Origin: Ottelia alismoides
Lineage: Eukaryota; Streptophyta; Magnoliopsida; Alismatales; Hydrocharitaceae
Length of the DNA: 64,000 nucleotides
Assembly (NCBI GenBank): GCA_037367405.1
Contig: JAZKJV010004148.1
Location: 2,170,501-2,234,500, forward strand
Direction of reading: 5' to 3'
Positions 47,813 through 58,389 of this stretch are shown one piece after another. A program made the position numbers and the translations under genes. How positions within the stretch are numbered: the stretch's first letter is position 1; every line of letters starts with the position of its first letter. The notes under the pieces are model-generated. The model saw only the letters and a program-made list of their open reading frames with translations. It was not told the origin of the DNA and ran no database searches.

Positions 47813-49150
47813 CCAACGCTTAAAGAAATGTACAATCCTAGCACTGATAAGTTGACTGAGTGAATCTAGATACCACTGGTCTATAGACACTTCGAGTTGA
47901 AGCCGCAACTCTTCTCCCTTCTTTCTTCATTTTACAGGAACATAAATGAAGAACTATACTTTCATCTACAACAACTTGCCCACATCTGCGGAACCACCCA
48001 TTACTCCAACATTCCTTTGGGGGTTGTCAAGAGGACCACTTTCCCTTTTAGATTTCAAGACAAGTTTCTTTATTATATAAATTACTTAGGGAAAGTGGCA
48101 GAAATAAAATTTTCTTCACAAGTATTATCCCCTAGGTCGTCTGAACTAGATGCATGCCCATATTGCAAACTTTTCCCAATCACCCTACAAATCTATTCAT
48201 GAATCTTGGGAGAAGTTCAGTGATCTATCGAAGAAATGCCCCACTATGACATACCAAAGACCAGCTTGGTCCAACACTTCTTTGGGGGCTTGAATCAAGA
48301 GAGTCAGAGGCTGATTGATGCCGCTTGCAAAGGATCCCATTTCAATAATGATGAAGATGCCATCTGAAAGATATTCGATGAAATGACCGAAGGAGAGGCC
48401 ACCCTATCTTTATTTCTTATCTATCAGAAAACCCCATCAATCCTCCACAAGACCATCAACATGGTGGCATCATATGAAGAGAATAAGTGTAAGAGTACAA
48501 ACATTAGCATAATCGGGAACCACCTATCAAAAGTGGACATTATTAAGAAGCGATCATAGGACCTCAAGAAATTCATTGTGATCGAACATAGGATGAAGAA
48601 TCTGGACAAGCTTGAATAAATTACCAAATAGTTGGAAATCTTGGTGAGCTTAATCAACTCATTTTAGTATGTGAGCCTACCAGCCGAGACGTCTGCCACA
48701 AAACTACAACATCTGCAATAGAGTCCAAGACAACCATAGTTCATCCAACACGTGCATTACGTGAAGGCACCCGACAAGGCACCACCACAATAGTTGTAGC
48801 AGATACAAATTGTTGTCTACCATCAAGAGCCCTAACATTCTTTTATCGAGCCATTTTTCCCACCTCTACCTCAAATTCAGGAGGTGAATGACATTTGGAT
48901 AAATGAACCGCAATTGACCCATCCTAGCGGACATCAGCAGGGTCAATCATCAACCATTCAGTTGTACCATCAATCTCATGATGGGAGATCAGTCCAGCAT
49001 CAATCTCAACAATACCAGCCTCCACATATTGCTAACACTTGGAGACAGAGAAGATAGACATCTGCTGGTTGATGTACTGCCTCTATTGCTTCCTCGTTGC
49101 CTAGGTAGAACATGCTTCAAAGATCTGTGGTGTTAGAAGAGGTTTAGGAG
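47813..49150 (+). pseudogene. Athila-type gag remnant, plus strand
   Basis: At about 48,205-48,420 the translation shows ESWEKFSDLSKKCP, then in another frame HFFGGLNQESQRLIDAACKG and FDEMTEGEA. These align with the EAWERF and SFFSGLTPELQGLVNASCGG blocks of the gag at 55,680-55,860. About 48,885-49,050 encodes VNDIWINEPQ and a Q-rich tail like VNGIWYDRPQ of the intact element. Frames are broken by many stops. The left end is cut by the LTR-like segment. Confidence 0.75.
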
Positions 49151-49229
49151 TAAAGGGATGTCATGTAGAAAGTTGGGGATATTGGTAATAGAAGCAGTCC
49201 ATTGAACTCCAATGCCTAACAGGGTCATG

Positions 49230-49700
49230 AATGTAACACATACCATTTATCTCCCACACCTGGGAAGGATCCTCATTTACTATCTCTATTGACGGTGGTT
49301 GTTGTTGACAAGAATGGGTAAGAGTCTAGTCCTCTACCCACAGTTGGACTGGCCCTAACACCTGCTGCTCCTAAATGTTGTGAGCATGGTACATGGGAGC
49401 AACAGATGCAGTCATGGCAGTTTTCCTGATCTTGGATACCTTCTCAGAAAGCTCTACCATCTTCTTCAGCAATTTGTATAAGTTGTTGTCCAACTCATCC
49501 ATACTCATGTCGATCCTCTCTATGACTGTCAATTTTTCTACTTGATGTCCATGTCGGAAGGATACATTGTATCCTCGCTCCCCTTCTAGCTAAGTGTTGT
49601 ATGGGGGTCTCTATCTGAGCCCTACTAGCAGTATGTGCTCGGCTTGTCTTGATCATCCTCTTGAATACCTTCCAGATGGTGTCCACACCACATGAAGTGT
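49230..49700 (-). pseudogene. gag-like coiled-coil fragment, minus strand
   Basis: Minus-strand translation at about 49,560-49,400 gives a charged helical stretch (IERIDMSMDELDNNLYK, MVELSEKVSKIRK). It resembles the end of Athila gag (compare SEKLDRMELIEKKQ at 56,030-56,080). It faces the plus-strand gag remnant on its left, so an inversion or a second inverted insertion is implied. The match is weak. Confidence 0.4.
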
Positions 49701-50893
49701 AGCAGCCTGATGAATACTCATTCATCACTCTTTATTCTTATATTTTAGCTACAAAAACCTTTGCAAATGCATGTAGATATGTGTAAATAGGAATAATTAC
49801 CAAAAGCATGCATTGTGTAAAAACCTATAATTAGCATGTTTTTTTGCAAAAATAAAAGAATAAAGATTAAAAAGAAAAAGAGGGAAATATTTAGAATAAA
49901 TATTGAGCAACCTAACCCAAGGGAGGGCTCAGCATGGGCCTGACCGCATAAAAGCCAAAGTAGAGGGAGATAGGGGCTCATGTGTGTAAATATTTATGTA
50001 AATAAATAAAAATATTTTCCTCACCAAAAATAGGCTTGTAAATATGTGTCTATATTTATAAGTATAAAAACAAAAGATAAAAATATGAAAATTAAAAAGG
50101 AAACAAAAAAAACATCACCTTCACCATATACATGAACCACTCTTATAGATATTTATTTTAACCTTGTAAATAAATAAAATTAATTCCCAAAATTTTTGTA
50201 AATATTCTATGTTATATAATGTAAATAAATAAAATAAGAACAGTTAAAACAAAAACAAGATAAAAATAGCAAAATTAAAAATACAAAAATACATTGTACA
50301 TATAGCATGTATATAAGTGTATATATGTATTTATTTTACATATATATATAAATAATAAAAATAAAATAAAAATACCTTTTTACGACTTATTTTATAATAA
50401 AAATAAATAAAATATAAAATAGGAATAAAATTGTACAAAAATAACAATTAAAAATCAAAAATCAAAACCCTATATATTGTATATACCTATGTATAGTACT
50501 ATATTGTACATAGCTTATTTTTTTTCGAAAAATTATTAAAAATCACTAAAAAATAGAAAAAAAATAAAATAAAAATATTTCATGTTTTAACTTTTTAATA
50601 AATCAGCCATCTACTATTTATAAATGATTTTACAAATCTTTTCCAGGTGGCAGCTTCCTATTGGTCCAGGGGGATGTTGACCGCCCGGTCAACTCCCCCC
50701 CAGGACCACTTCTCACGGGTCTGTGTTGCCCGACCCATCTTCTCGGATTTTTCGCAACCAAACCCGATCATGCCTCGCCTAAACCCCGGGTCCGAATTGC
50801 TCACGTCATATCCGTCAACCTCGCCGGGGCATCCACCTCGAGATCCGCGCTCCAGAATGCCCTACTCGCGCTCGTTTTCCAGACCCTCCAGCG

Positions 50894-50900
50894 TATATAG
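50894..50900 (+). promoter_or_regulatory. LTR TATA box
   Basis: GCGTATATAGG lies 259 bases before the donor at 51,153. The same position relative to the donor is kept in the LTRs at 128 and 40,442. Confidence 0.55.
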
Positions 50901-51152
50901 GTCGAGCTCCGCCACCTCCATTTCCATCTTTGGCCATTTGTTTCCTCCTCTTGTGAGCTCCAGAGAGACCGCAAGAGTGACAGCTTGCGCCTCGACCTGT
51001 CGAAGCGAGGAGAGGAGGCGAGTCCATCGATCCGGCGAGCTACGCCGCCGTCGCTCCGCCATCAGCTGGAGCTTGAGCCTCGGAGGGAGACGCTCCTCGA
51101 GGCAATGACCAGGAGCTTCCCTAGCTCCTCCCCAGTCTCTCCGACCACCCAG

Positions 51153-51462
51153 GTAGTTCCGATAGCTTATCTTTTTCTCTGATTTCCATTTACCCCCAAA
51201 TCGTGCCACCGCCGTTCATCTTCTATTCCCATCGCTTCCGACCACCATCTGATCATCGGGCATCGTCATAGCCCTCGCCTTCCTCCCACGCACCTTCTCC
51301 ACGTTCCCATCCAATCCAGCTCGCACAGGAGCTGGGAGTTGAGCTTCACCGTCCTCCCTTCGCCGGAGCTCGTCCGCTGCGACCCACAGACCACCGTCAC
51401 CTCGTCTAACCGGGTCGAGGCAGTTTGCCCTCGACCCGCGAGTATTCTGGTTTGCTTTTCAG
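51153..51462 (+). other. candidate 5'-UTR intron in the LTR (310 nt)
   Basis: Donor CCCAG/GTAGTT at 51,153 and acceptor TGCTTTTCAG/GTC ending at 51,462. The pair and its length are conserved in two other, diverged LTRs of the window. Confidence 0.55.
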
Positions 51463-51839
51463 GTCAAACGATGGCCATCTGAGGTCCTTCGTCTTCCAGC
51501 CAGGAGGCTCAGCTCCGCCGACCTCGTTCGAGCTCCTCGGAGCTCGGCTGGGTCATCGGAGACCCCCACTCGACGCGGAGGCTCATGTCGGACCTTCTTT
51601 GATCCCCAGCGCCCCGCGAGGAGGTCGGAGGCGCTCGCACTGGGCCGGCGAAGTTCGCCGGCCACCTGTTCTTCCACGACCTCGAGACGTCGTTCGATCG
51701 CCCCTCCCGCTCCAGTTTCAATCCGAGCCGTCCATCTCCGGAGCAACCATCATCGTCCGATCTGAGGAGGTGACATCTGGAGCGGCCACCACTAGCCACC
51801 TTCCGATCCTCCACGTGGCGCGCATCCAACAGTCCGCTT

Positions 51840-51845
51840 AATAAA
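51840..51845 (+). terminator. LTR poly(A) signal AATAAA
   Basis: It lies in the conserved block TTAATAAAGGGTAATTT, 3' of the candidate intron, as expected for the end of R. Confidence 0.6.
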
Positions 51846-53261
51846 GGGTAATTTACCCTTAGGCCCCGTCTTTTCTTTCATTTCGTTTTAGTCCTGTAAA
51901 TATTGAATTCAGTTGTTTAGTTTTAGGGTTATTTGCATAGTGGACCCTGTACTTTATTTTATTTGCTTATATACCCCTGTGCGTTGTATGCCACGTGCTT
52001 CGTCACGTGTTTGTCTGGTTTATTTGCAATAGAGGCCCCTGTAGTTCTGGTTGTTCTTGAATGAATGAAAGTTTTTTATCTATTTGCATTTATACCCCTG
52101 TGCGTGATATATTTCAGCATGTGCGTGATATGTTGGGTATTTTGCGAATAGTCCCCTGGACTTTTGGTACCTGTTACAAATAAGTCCTTGGGACTTATTT
52201 TCTTTGCATTTGGGTCCCTGAGTGCCCCAGGCACGCGCGTGGCGCGTGTTTTGCTGGGTAACTTGCACCAGACCCCCCAGACTCTTGGGTATTTGCACTT
52301 TGGTCCCTATGCACAGTGCCCCTTCATTATTTTTAAATAAAATAGCAAAACACCTCCAAATCCAACGAAAATTGGATACATGGCTCCTGCCATGGTGTAA
52401 AATTTTCGTGGATTTTTTAGGACATTTTGTATTTCATTTGATATTTTAAAAATTCAAAAACCTTCATTTTCTTCACTGTCTAGTTTTAAAAATCACAAAA
52501 AAATATTAAATAGGGTCTAAAAATTAAAAAAAATTGTCTGTTATGTGTTTTATTGTGTTTGATTTTCTAGCCAATTTTGGCTATTTTTCATTATCTAAAA
52601 CACCTAAAAATTGAAAACACATAAAAACTTATAAAAATTCTAGTAAATACACCAAAAATCCAAAAATAATAAAATTGGTACCTAAATTTTCCTCATTTTG
52701 TTTTCTTTACAGGAAAATTACCTCCCAGCCATTTTGGGGCCCATAGATATTTTATCTAGGCCTCTTTGGCTCGGCTGGACAGTACCATTTATTTTAGCTA
52801 CTGTTTGATTTTTAGAAAATTAAATAAACATCAGCAAATTCTCAAAAATTCACCAAAGACACTAAAAATTATAAAACACTCAAAAATATTTTTGTTTGAA
52901 TTTTTTGTGATTTTTAGTGCTTTAAATAATTTGTTGAAGTGTGTGTTTCTTTGTTTTTCTTATTTTCTTAATACATTAAAAATCCAAAAAATATAAAATA
53001 AATTAAAAAACCACTAAAAATATTTTCTTGTTTTATTTTATTTCTTTTTACTACTTCGTAGGCCGAAAGGCCAATCCGTGCTCCTTGAGTTCGACCCTGG
53101 TCGCTATACCAGGTTTAATCCAATAGCAGGACCGCTTTCGTATTTTGATCGATTTTATTCATATTAGTGGTCTGATTTTTCTTAATCGAGCCGACTTGAT
53201 CGTGTGGGTCGCAACAACCAATTTAGCACCTATACCCTAGCCTTCAGGTCGCTGATCAGAA

Positions 53262-53279
53262 TGGCGCCGTTGCCGGGGA
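53262..53279 (+). promoter_or_regulatory. primer-binding site, tRNA-Asp type
   Basis: TGGCGCCGTTGCCGGGGA is complementary to the 3' end of plant tRNA-Asp including CCA, the primer known for Athila elements. It starts three bases after the LTR end. Confidence 0.95.
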
Positions 53280-54762
53280 GCACGGCTTAGTAGTTTTTAT
53301 TTTTATTTTCGTCTTTGTTTTCGCGGCTCTTTCAGAGCTCGCGACTTTTTCGCGGCTTTTGTTTCCATTTTATTTTTGTTTTATTTTATTTTATTTTCTT
53401 TTGTTTTTATTTTTGTTTTATTTTGAGTGTTTATTTTATTTTGTATTTTTGCATATATACCCTCATTTTCAATTTCATTTATTTTCTTTTATTTTATTTG
53501 ATTATCTTGGTCTGACCACTCATCTCTTTTTCTTGCGAGGGCCCGAGGACCGCGGAGGCGACTTTCGAGGAGCCGACGCAACCGCAGGACTTGGAGGCGG
53601 CTTCCTTCTCTACGAAGCCGCAGGAGAGAGTGAGAGAGAGAGTTGAGTGGGTTAGGTTAGATTAGGTTTTATTTTTATTTCATTATTATTGTAATAATAC
53701 AAGAACTCTCATACTGGACATTTGTGGACTCTTTTGACTTAGCGGGTCTGTTTCGCCGAGCACCGGTGTGCTCGGGGGACCCTTAGGATTTTTGCGGCTT
53801 TTTATGCGGTTTTGTTTTATTTTCATTTTTTCTGCCTTTTCCGGTGTTTACGCGGTTTTTCGAGCCCCTAGACTTAGGAATTTCTCTTTGCTTGTGCCGT
53901 AATTAGTAGGATCCCCACACTTAACTATTTGCCTGTTCCTATAGTGCGCTAATTGGACTCACTAATAATCAATTAATAAAAATAATCAACTCATCTCCTT
54001 CGTAGCCTACGTGCCGCAGCTCACCCTGTAAAGCGCTTTCTCCTACCCCCGATTTGTCGGGCAGAGGAGGGGTGGGCCAAGACCAGACCCTTTGGCTTGG
54101 AGGTCGGTGACCGATTAGACGGTTCTGCGATAGAAATTGCTCATCTAGGACTCGGTTTTTCCCGTTGCATCATTTAGGTAGTTTTATTTCCTGTCTTTAA
54201 ATTCTGCGCGGATCACTTGCATGTAGAGTGCTGGAGACAAGGTACGCATTTCTGACTCAGCATGCATCATTGATTTCATCGCGCATCGGCTTTTTCGTCT
54301 TCTCCCCCCTGTTTTGGATTAAATAACCAGGAGAACCGAAAAATTCGTTAGGCCTTTTTTTTCTATTTGAAAAATATTAAAAAGAGAAATCATAAATTGA
54401 GACTGGTTAACACTATTGATCCTAAAAGACATTCACCATAAAAATTTGTCTTGGGGAGAGCAACCCCCTCATTGTATGGTTTGGATGCACGAGAGAGTGA
54501 CCCGCACCCTAGGTAGAGCCCTCCGGTGTTAGTCCCGACTGATTACCGACTCTTCCGTGCGGGCCAGTCGGTTGGGATAGCATCGGGTATCCTAACAGGT
54601 CACGTAAGCGCTCTGATATTTTTTGTGTTCACCTAATAAAAATTGACAAGATAATTTGACCGAACTTTCACGGTCTTTAGCTCGCGTTGCGTTGGTGAAC
54701 CGGGGGTTTGCTTTGTGATCATAGTTTCTCCAGATCTCATCCGCACGACTCGCCAGATCAAG
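53280..54762 (+). other. Athila leader, about 1.48 kb
   Basis: This is the non-coding leader between PBS and gag, with T-rich tracts at 53,300-53,520, the covarying hairpin at 53,756 and a conserved 'ggggagagcaacccccтc'-type block near 54,452. The end, with 'cacggtctttagctcgcg', abuts gag. No credible ORF is present; 53,315-53,646 frames are low-complexity F/L-rich. Confidence 0.8.
53756..53775 (+). other. leader hairpin, copy 1
   Basis: CCGAGCAC-CGGT-GTGCTCGG, an 8-bp perfect stem, directly followed by GGGGACC and preceded by GGGTCTGTTTCG. The flanks are conserved in the other two copies. It may act in packaging, dimerisation or translation of the genomic RNA (inference). Confidence 0.8.
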
Positions 54763-57300
54763 ATGATGGGTAGACGCTCTCTTAGGCAGCCTCTGGCTGC
54801 ACCGCTTCCGGGCACGTCTACCCAATCATCTAGGTTGGCCTGCGAGAGCCAAGACCAGCTCTCCGAGCCTGATTACGACTCCACCCTGGTCCCCCTCGAC
54901 CCCCTTTCTTTCAGACCTGAGCGACATGAGCCCGAGGAGAGATTGATAGATTTGACAGCACCTGAGTTGGGCTCATTTGATTTTGCAGCAGACGTCATGG
55001 CCGGTAGCTCAGAGGACCGCTCCAGGACCGAGCACATTGTGATGGACCAGGGAGCGATCAACTCCACCCTGATCGCCTCGTTAGAGACAGTGCAGCAGCA
55101 GCTGAGGGATCAGGGAGCGTTTATGATTGAGATGAGGAGAGAGTTGGAGTGCCTCAGAACAGAGAGAGATCGGAGCGAGCCTGAGGACGGACCAGATGCA
55201 GAGGCACGAGCCGCAGCAGCAGCAGCCGCCGCCGCAGCGGCAGCCGCCGCGGCAGGAGGACCACCGAGACCGATGCGGGAGTTGCACAACCCCGGATCTA
55301 CACTGATGCATCATTGGGTGGTGGTACCTGCTATCGTGGGGGACTTCAAGTTCCCCCCGAACACCTTGCAGATGCTTCCCCGTTTTCACGGACTTGCCAC
55401 CGAGGAGCCCCATCTTTACCTCCAGGAGTTTTTGATGATCTGCAGTACTGTCCACGACCGCCATGTGGACTAGGATACGATTCGGATGATTGCCTTCCCC
55501 TTTTCCCTAGCAGACAGAGCAGCCACCTAGCTGAAGCATTTGGGGAAGTTCGTCTACACCTGGGAGCATCTCCGCGCTGAGTACTTGAACAAGTACTATC
55601 CACTCGGGCGGACGAATGCAGCGAGGGCCCTGATCAGCAACTTCTCCATGCTCCCCAATGAGCAATTTCACGAGGCATGGGAGAGGTTCCGAGAGCTCAC
55701 AGACATATGCCCGCACCACGACATCTCGAAGCCGAACCTAGTTCAGAGCTTTTTCAGCGGGTTAACACCAGAGCTTCAGGGTCTGGTGAACGCTTCTTGC
55801 GGCGGGTCCTACTTTGCCAAGGACCACGACCAGGTATGGGCCATCTTCGAGGAGATGGCTGAGAATTATATGGTGCTGTCCCAGACCCGGTTGTACACTC
55901 AGGGGAGACCCCAGCAGCACCCAGGACCAGTGCAGTACCAATGGATAACACGGGTCGATGCCGGTCCATCCAGCTCGTCCGCAGTCGCAATAGCACAGGC
56001 AGAGTCGTCCGCTGCGGACATGGGTATCATCAGCGAGAAGTTGGACCGCATGGAGCTGATTGAGAAGAAGCAGTGCCAGAGCATCACACATATGGAACAG
56101 ATGGAACAGACTCTGAGCGACATGAAGACCTAGCTCATGTGTCTCCAGGAGGCACAGACGGCTTCCCAGCCCCGTCTTCAGTCGCGAGGTGATACCGGCG
56201 GCAGCAGCAGCTCGTCCCAGCGCTCCAGCACCCTTCAGCAGCCTAGACAGGTTCACCTTGTACAGGCGGAGCCGTACCAGCAGCAGCAGCCTTCCTACCA
56301 GTCCCCACCATCTCCAGACTTGTAGATGGTGGTATACCAGCCGGATCAGCCTCTGGCAGTACTCCCGCCAGCCCCCTACGATGCAGAGCCGTTGATGGAT
56401 GTCAACGGGATTTGGTATGACCGCCCCCAGCCTGGGGTCCGACGAGACCATCCCGGATTCAGGTGGGTGAGTGGAGGTACCCGGCCCCAGCAACAGTCAT
56501 CCGGTCAGGGAGGGCAGTATGGCCAGCAGAGAGATCACCAGCCGCAGCAGCAGCCCCAGCCTACCAGTCACACCAGCAGTCGTCCTTCGGTCTCGTCCCT
56601 ATCAGCAGCAGGGACAGTCTTGGAGATGTGAGCATCAGGCTCACTTACCATACCAGCAGCAGCATCCTACCTCCTACCCCCTCTCAGCACCAGCAGCACC
56701 AGTTCCAGCAGCCTCAGCACCATAGAGGCTACCCGTCGGGCTCCCACGAGAGCCCTTGCCTTGGATGACATATCCCGCCTCCTCACGGACCAGCAGGCTA
56801 CTTTTCGACGGGAGATGGACGAGTTCCGCCAGGAGATGCGGGACTTGGTGAGAGGGAAGGCCGCCATCCCTGCACAGATAGAGCCAAACCCCAATAGCCT
56901 CAAGAGGAAGTCTGAGCAGGTAGTTCACACTGAGCATACCACTCCTAGTGATCCATTTGATGATATGTCTTCGGATCTATTTGATGCTGATTTTGTTACA
57001 CTTAAGAGCGGTAGAGCACCAGCAGGCGGCGCCTCGTCTGAGCGACGACACGAGGATACACCCAGGGCGCTAGATGAGGAGGAGGAGAGCGGTACTGAGG
57101 CCGCACATGATGATGATGGGGTACTGACGCCACCAAGGATGTTGATTCCACCGGCAGTACTGAGGCCGCCGGTTCACCAGTACGAGGAGGTGGTGCTGAG
57201 GCCACCAGATTAGCCGAGCCAGCTCGCGGTACTGAGGCCACGAGACGTCCAAGAGCAGAACCAACCCGTGGTGGTACTGAGGCCACCGGTGTTTATGTAG
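54763..57300 (+). pseudogene. Athila gag, interrupted by in-frame stops
   Basis: Gag forms the particle around the genomic RNA. The start is the first ATG of the frame (54,763, MMGRRSLRQ); the frame is open upstream to a GTG at 54,715. A run of 15 Ala lies at about 55,210-55,255 on a GCN microsatellite. The retrotransposon gag domain spans about 55,360-55,870 (LPRFHGLATEEPHLYLQEF, HEAWERFRELTDICPHHD). A coiled stretch at about 56,020-56,120 and a Q/S/P-rich tail follow. In-frame stops are TAG at 55,471, 55,528, 56,131, 56,323 and 57,211, and TGA at 56,629. The frame changes near 57,230-57,297 before pol. No zinc knuckle is visible. Confidence 0.9.
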
Positions 57301-58389
57301 AGAGATCAGATGTTTTTCCTCACTCTCATGTATCTCAGAACACTGTTGTGAATAAAGGAAAAGGTTTAGTTTCTTATGGTCCCACTGTGGTGATTGATGT
57401 ATGTGCGGATCCGGCCGTCGAGCCGTCTAGGCCTTTTCCTAGTCCTTCATCTGCGAAGGACCCTGTGATCCCCTTCCCTAGAGCCCTTCAGATGGGGAAG
57501 GGGAAGAAAAAAGAAAAAGACCCAAAAAAGAGAGAGCAGGAGGAGTTCAGCCAGAGCATGATCGACAGATTTCATATACAGCTGACCCTTCAGGAGGCTT
57601 TGCAGTACATCCCCCTTCTCCAGCGATCTTTGAGAGACAGGACCATAGTCAGGAGGAGGAGGAGGAACCACACTTCAGAGATTCAAGTGCTGACAAAAGC
57701 CACGTGTTTTGCGATCCAGAACCGTCTGCCGGCCAAGAGGCCAGATTCAGGGGCCCCGTATGCAGATGCCAGATTAGTGAGCAGAGGTTCGACCGGACTC
57801 TATTGGATAGCGGATCGTCGATCAACCTTCTTCCGGCAGCCCTTCTCGACCGCTTCGAGTTGGGCACTCTTCGACAGAGCAGGACAGTCCTTCAGTTTGC
57901 TGATCGATCTGTCAAGAGGCTAAAGGGGTTGTTGTGAGACGTTATGGTCACGATTCAGGGCCTGAAATTCCCCGTGGACTTCGTAGTGTTGGACATGGAG
58001 ATCCCTGATTCAGTGGCCGATACCCCCATCATCCTTGGTCGTCCGTTCTTGGCCACAGCCAAGGCGGTGACTGATCATGATAGCGGGAAGGTATACTTTC
58101 GCGTCGAGGGCGAGAGTGTACAAATAGAGACGGTCGAGGACTACAGAGCCAGAGAGAGAGCATGTTCAGAGGCTAGTACAGATTCAGAGCAGCTGACAGA
58201 CGCCGAGCCAGACATCCACCAGGACTGTGATTTTGTGATCACAGATGATGAGGCAGCATGGGCAGGTCCTGCAGCACAGGCCATCCTCTCATTTCCAGAC
58301 ACCACTGATTCAGAGATGACAACAGAGGATAGCTTGGAGAGCACAGCCCTGGTCCAGGATACTATAGAGGCAGCAGAGCCGGTTCTTTG
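57301..58389 (+). pseudogene. Athila pol: N-terminal linker and aspartic protease
   Basis: The frame from before 57,348 (KGLVSYGPTVV) encodes a basic linker (KKKEKDPKKREQ). A frameshift near 57,670-57,710 leads into the retropepsin-like protease: LLDSGSSINLLP (active site D-S-G) at about 57,800, then QFADRSVKR. A TGA at 57,935 interrupts it, and the same frame resumes with the flap and C-terminal part, ending in IILGRPFLATAKA at about 58,030. An acidic linker follows to a stop at 58,388. The protease would cut the Gag-Pol polyprotein; here it is broken. Confidence 0.88.

Larger units (their letters stand above)
49708..53258 (+). mobile_element. Athila 5' LTR, 3,551 bp
   Basis: It starts TGATGAAT-ACTC-ATTCATCA and ends GCTGATCA, three bases before the PBS. 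The GC-rich core (about 50,650-51,835) holds a TATA box, candidate intron and poly(A) signal. The tail has TTTGCAT..ACCCCTG repeats and a G-box stem at 52,232-52,248. ORFs within it (for example 50,647-51,108 and 51,425-51,841) show no known domain. Confidence 0.93.

Noticed and set aside
53262..53279. Possible tRNA gene at the tRNA-Asp match
   Set aside because: Only the 18 bases complementary to the tRNA 3' end are present; this is the PBS, not a gene.
54715..54762. Upstream GTG start for gag
   Set aside because: The frame is open, but plant translation would use the ATG at 54,763; GTG starts are not expected.
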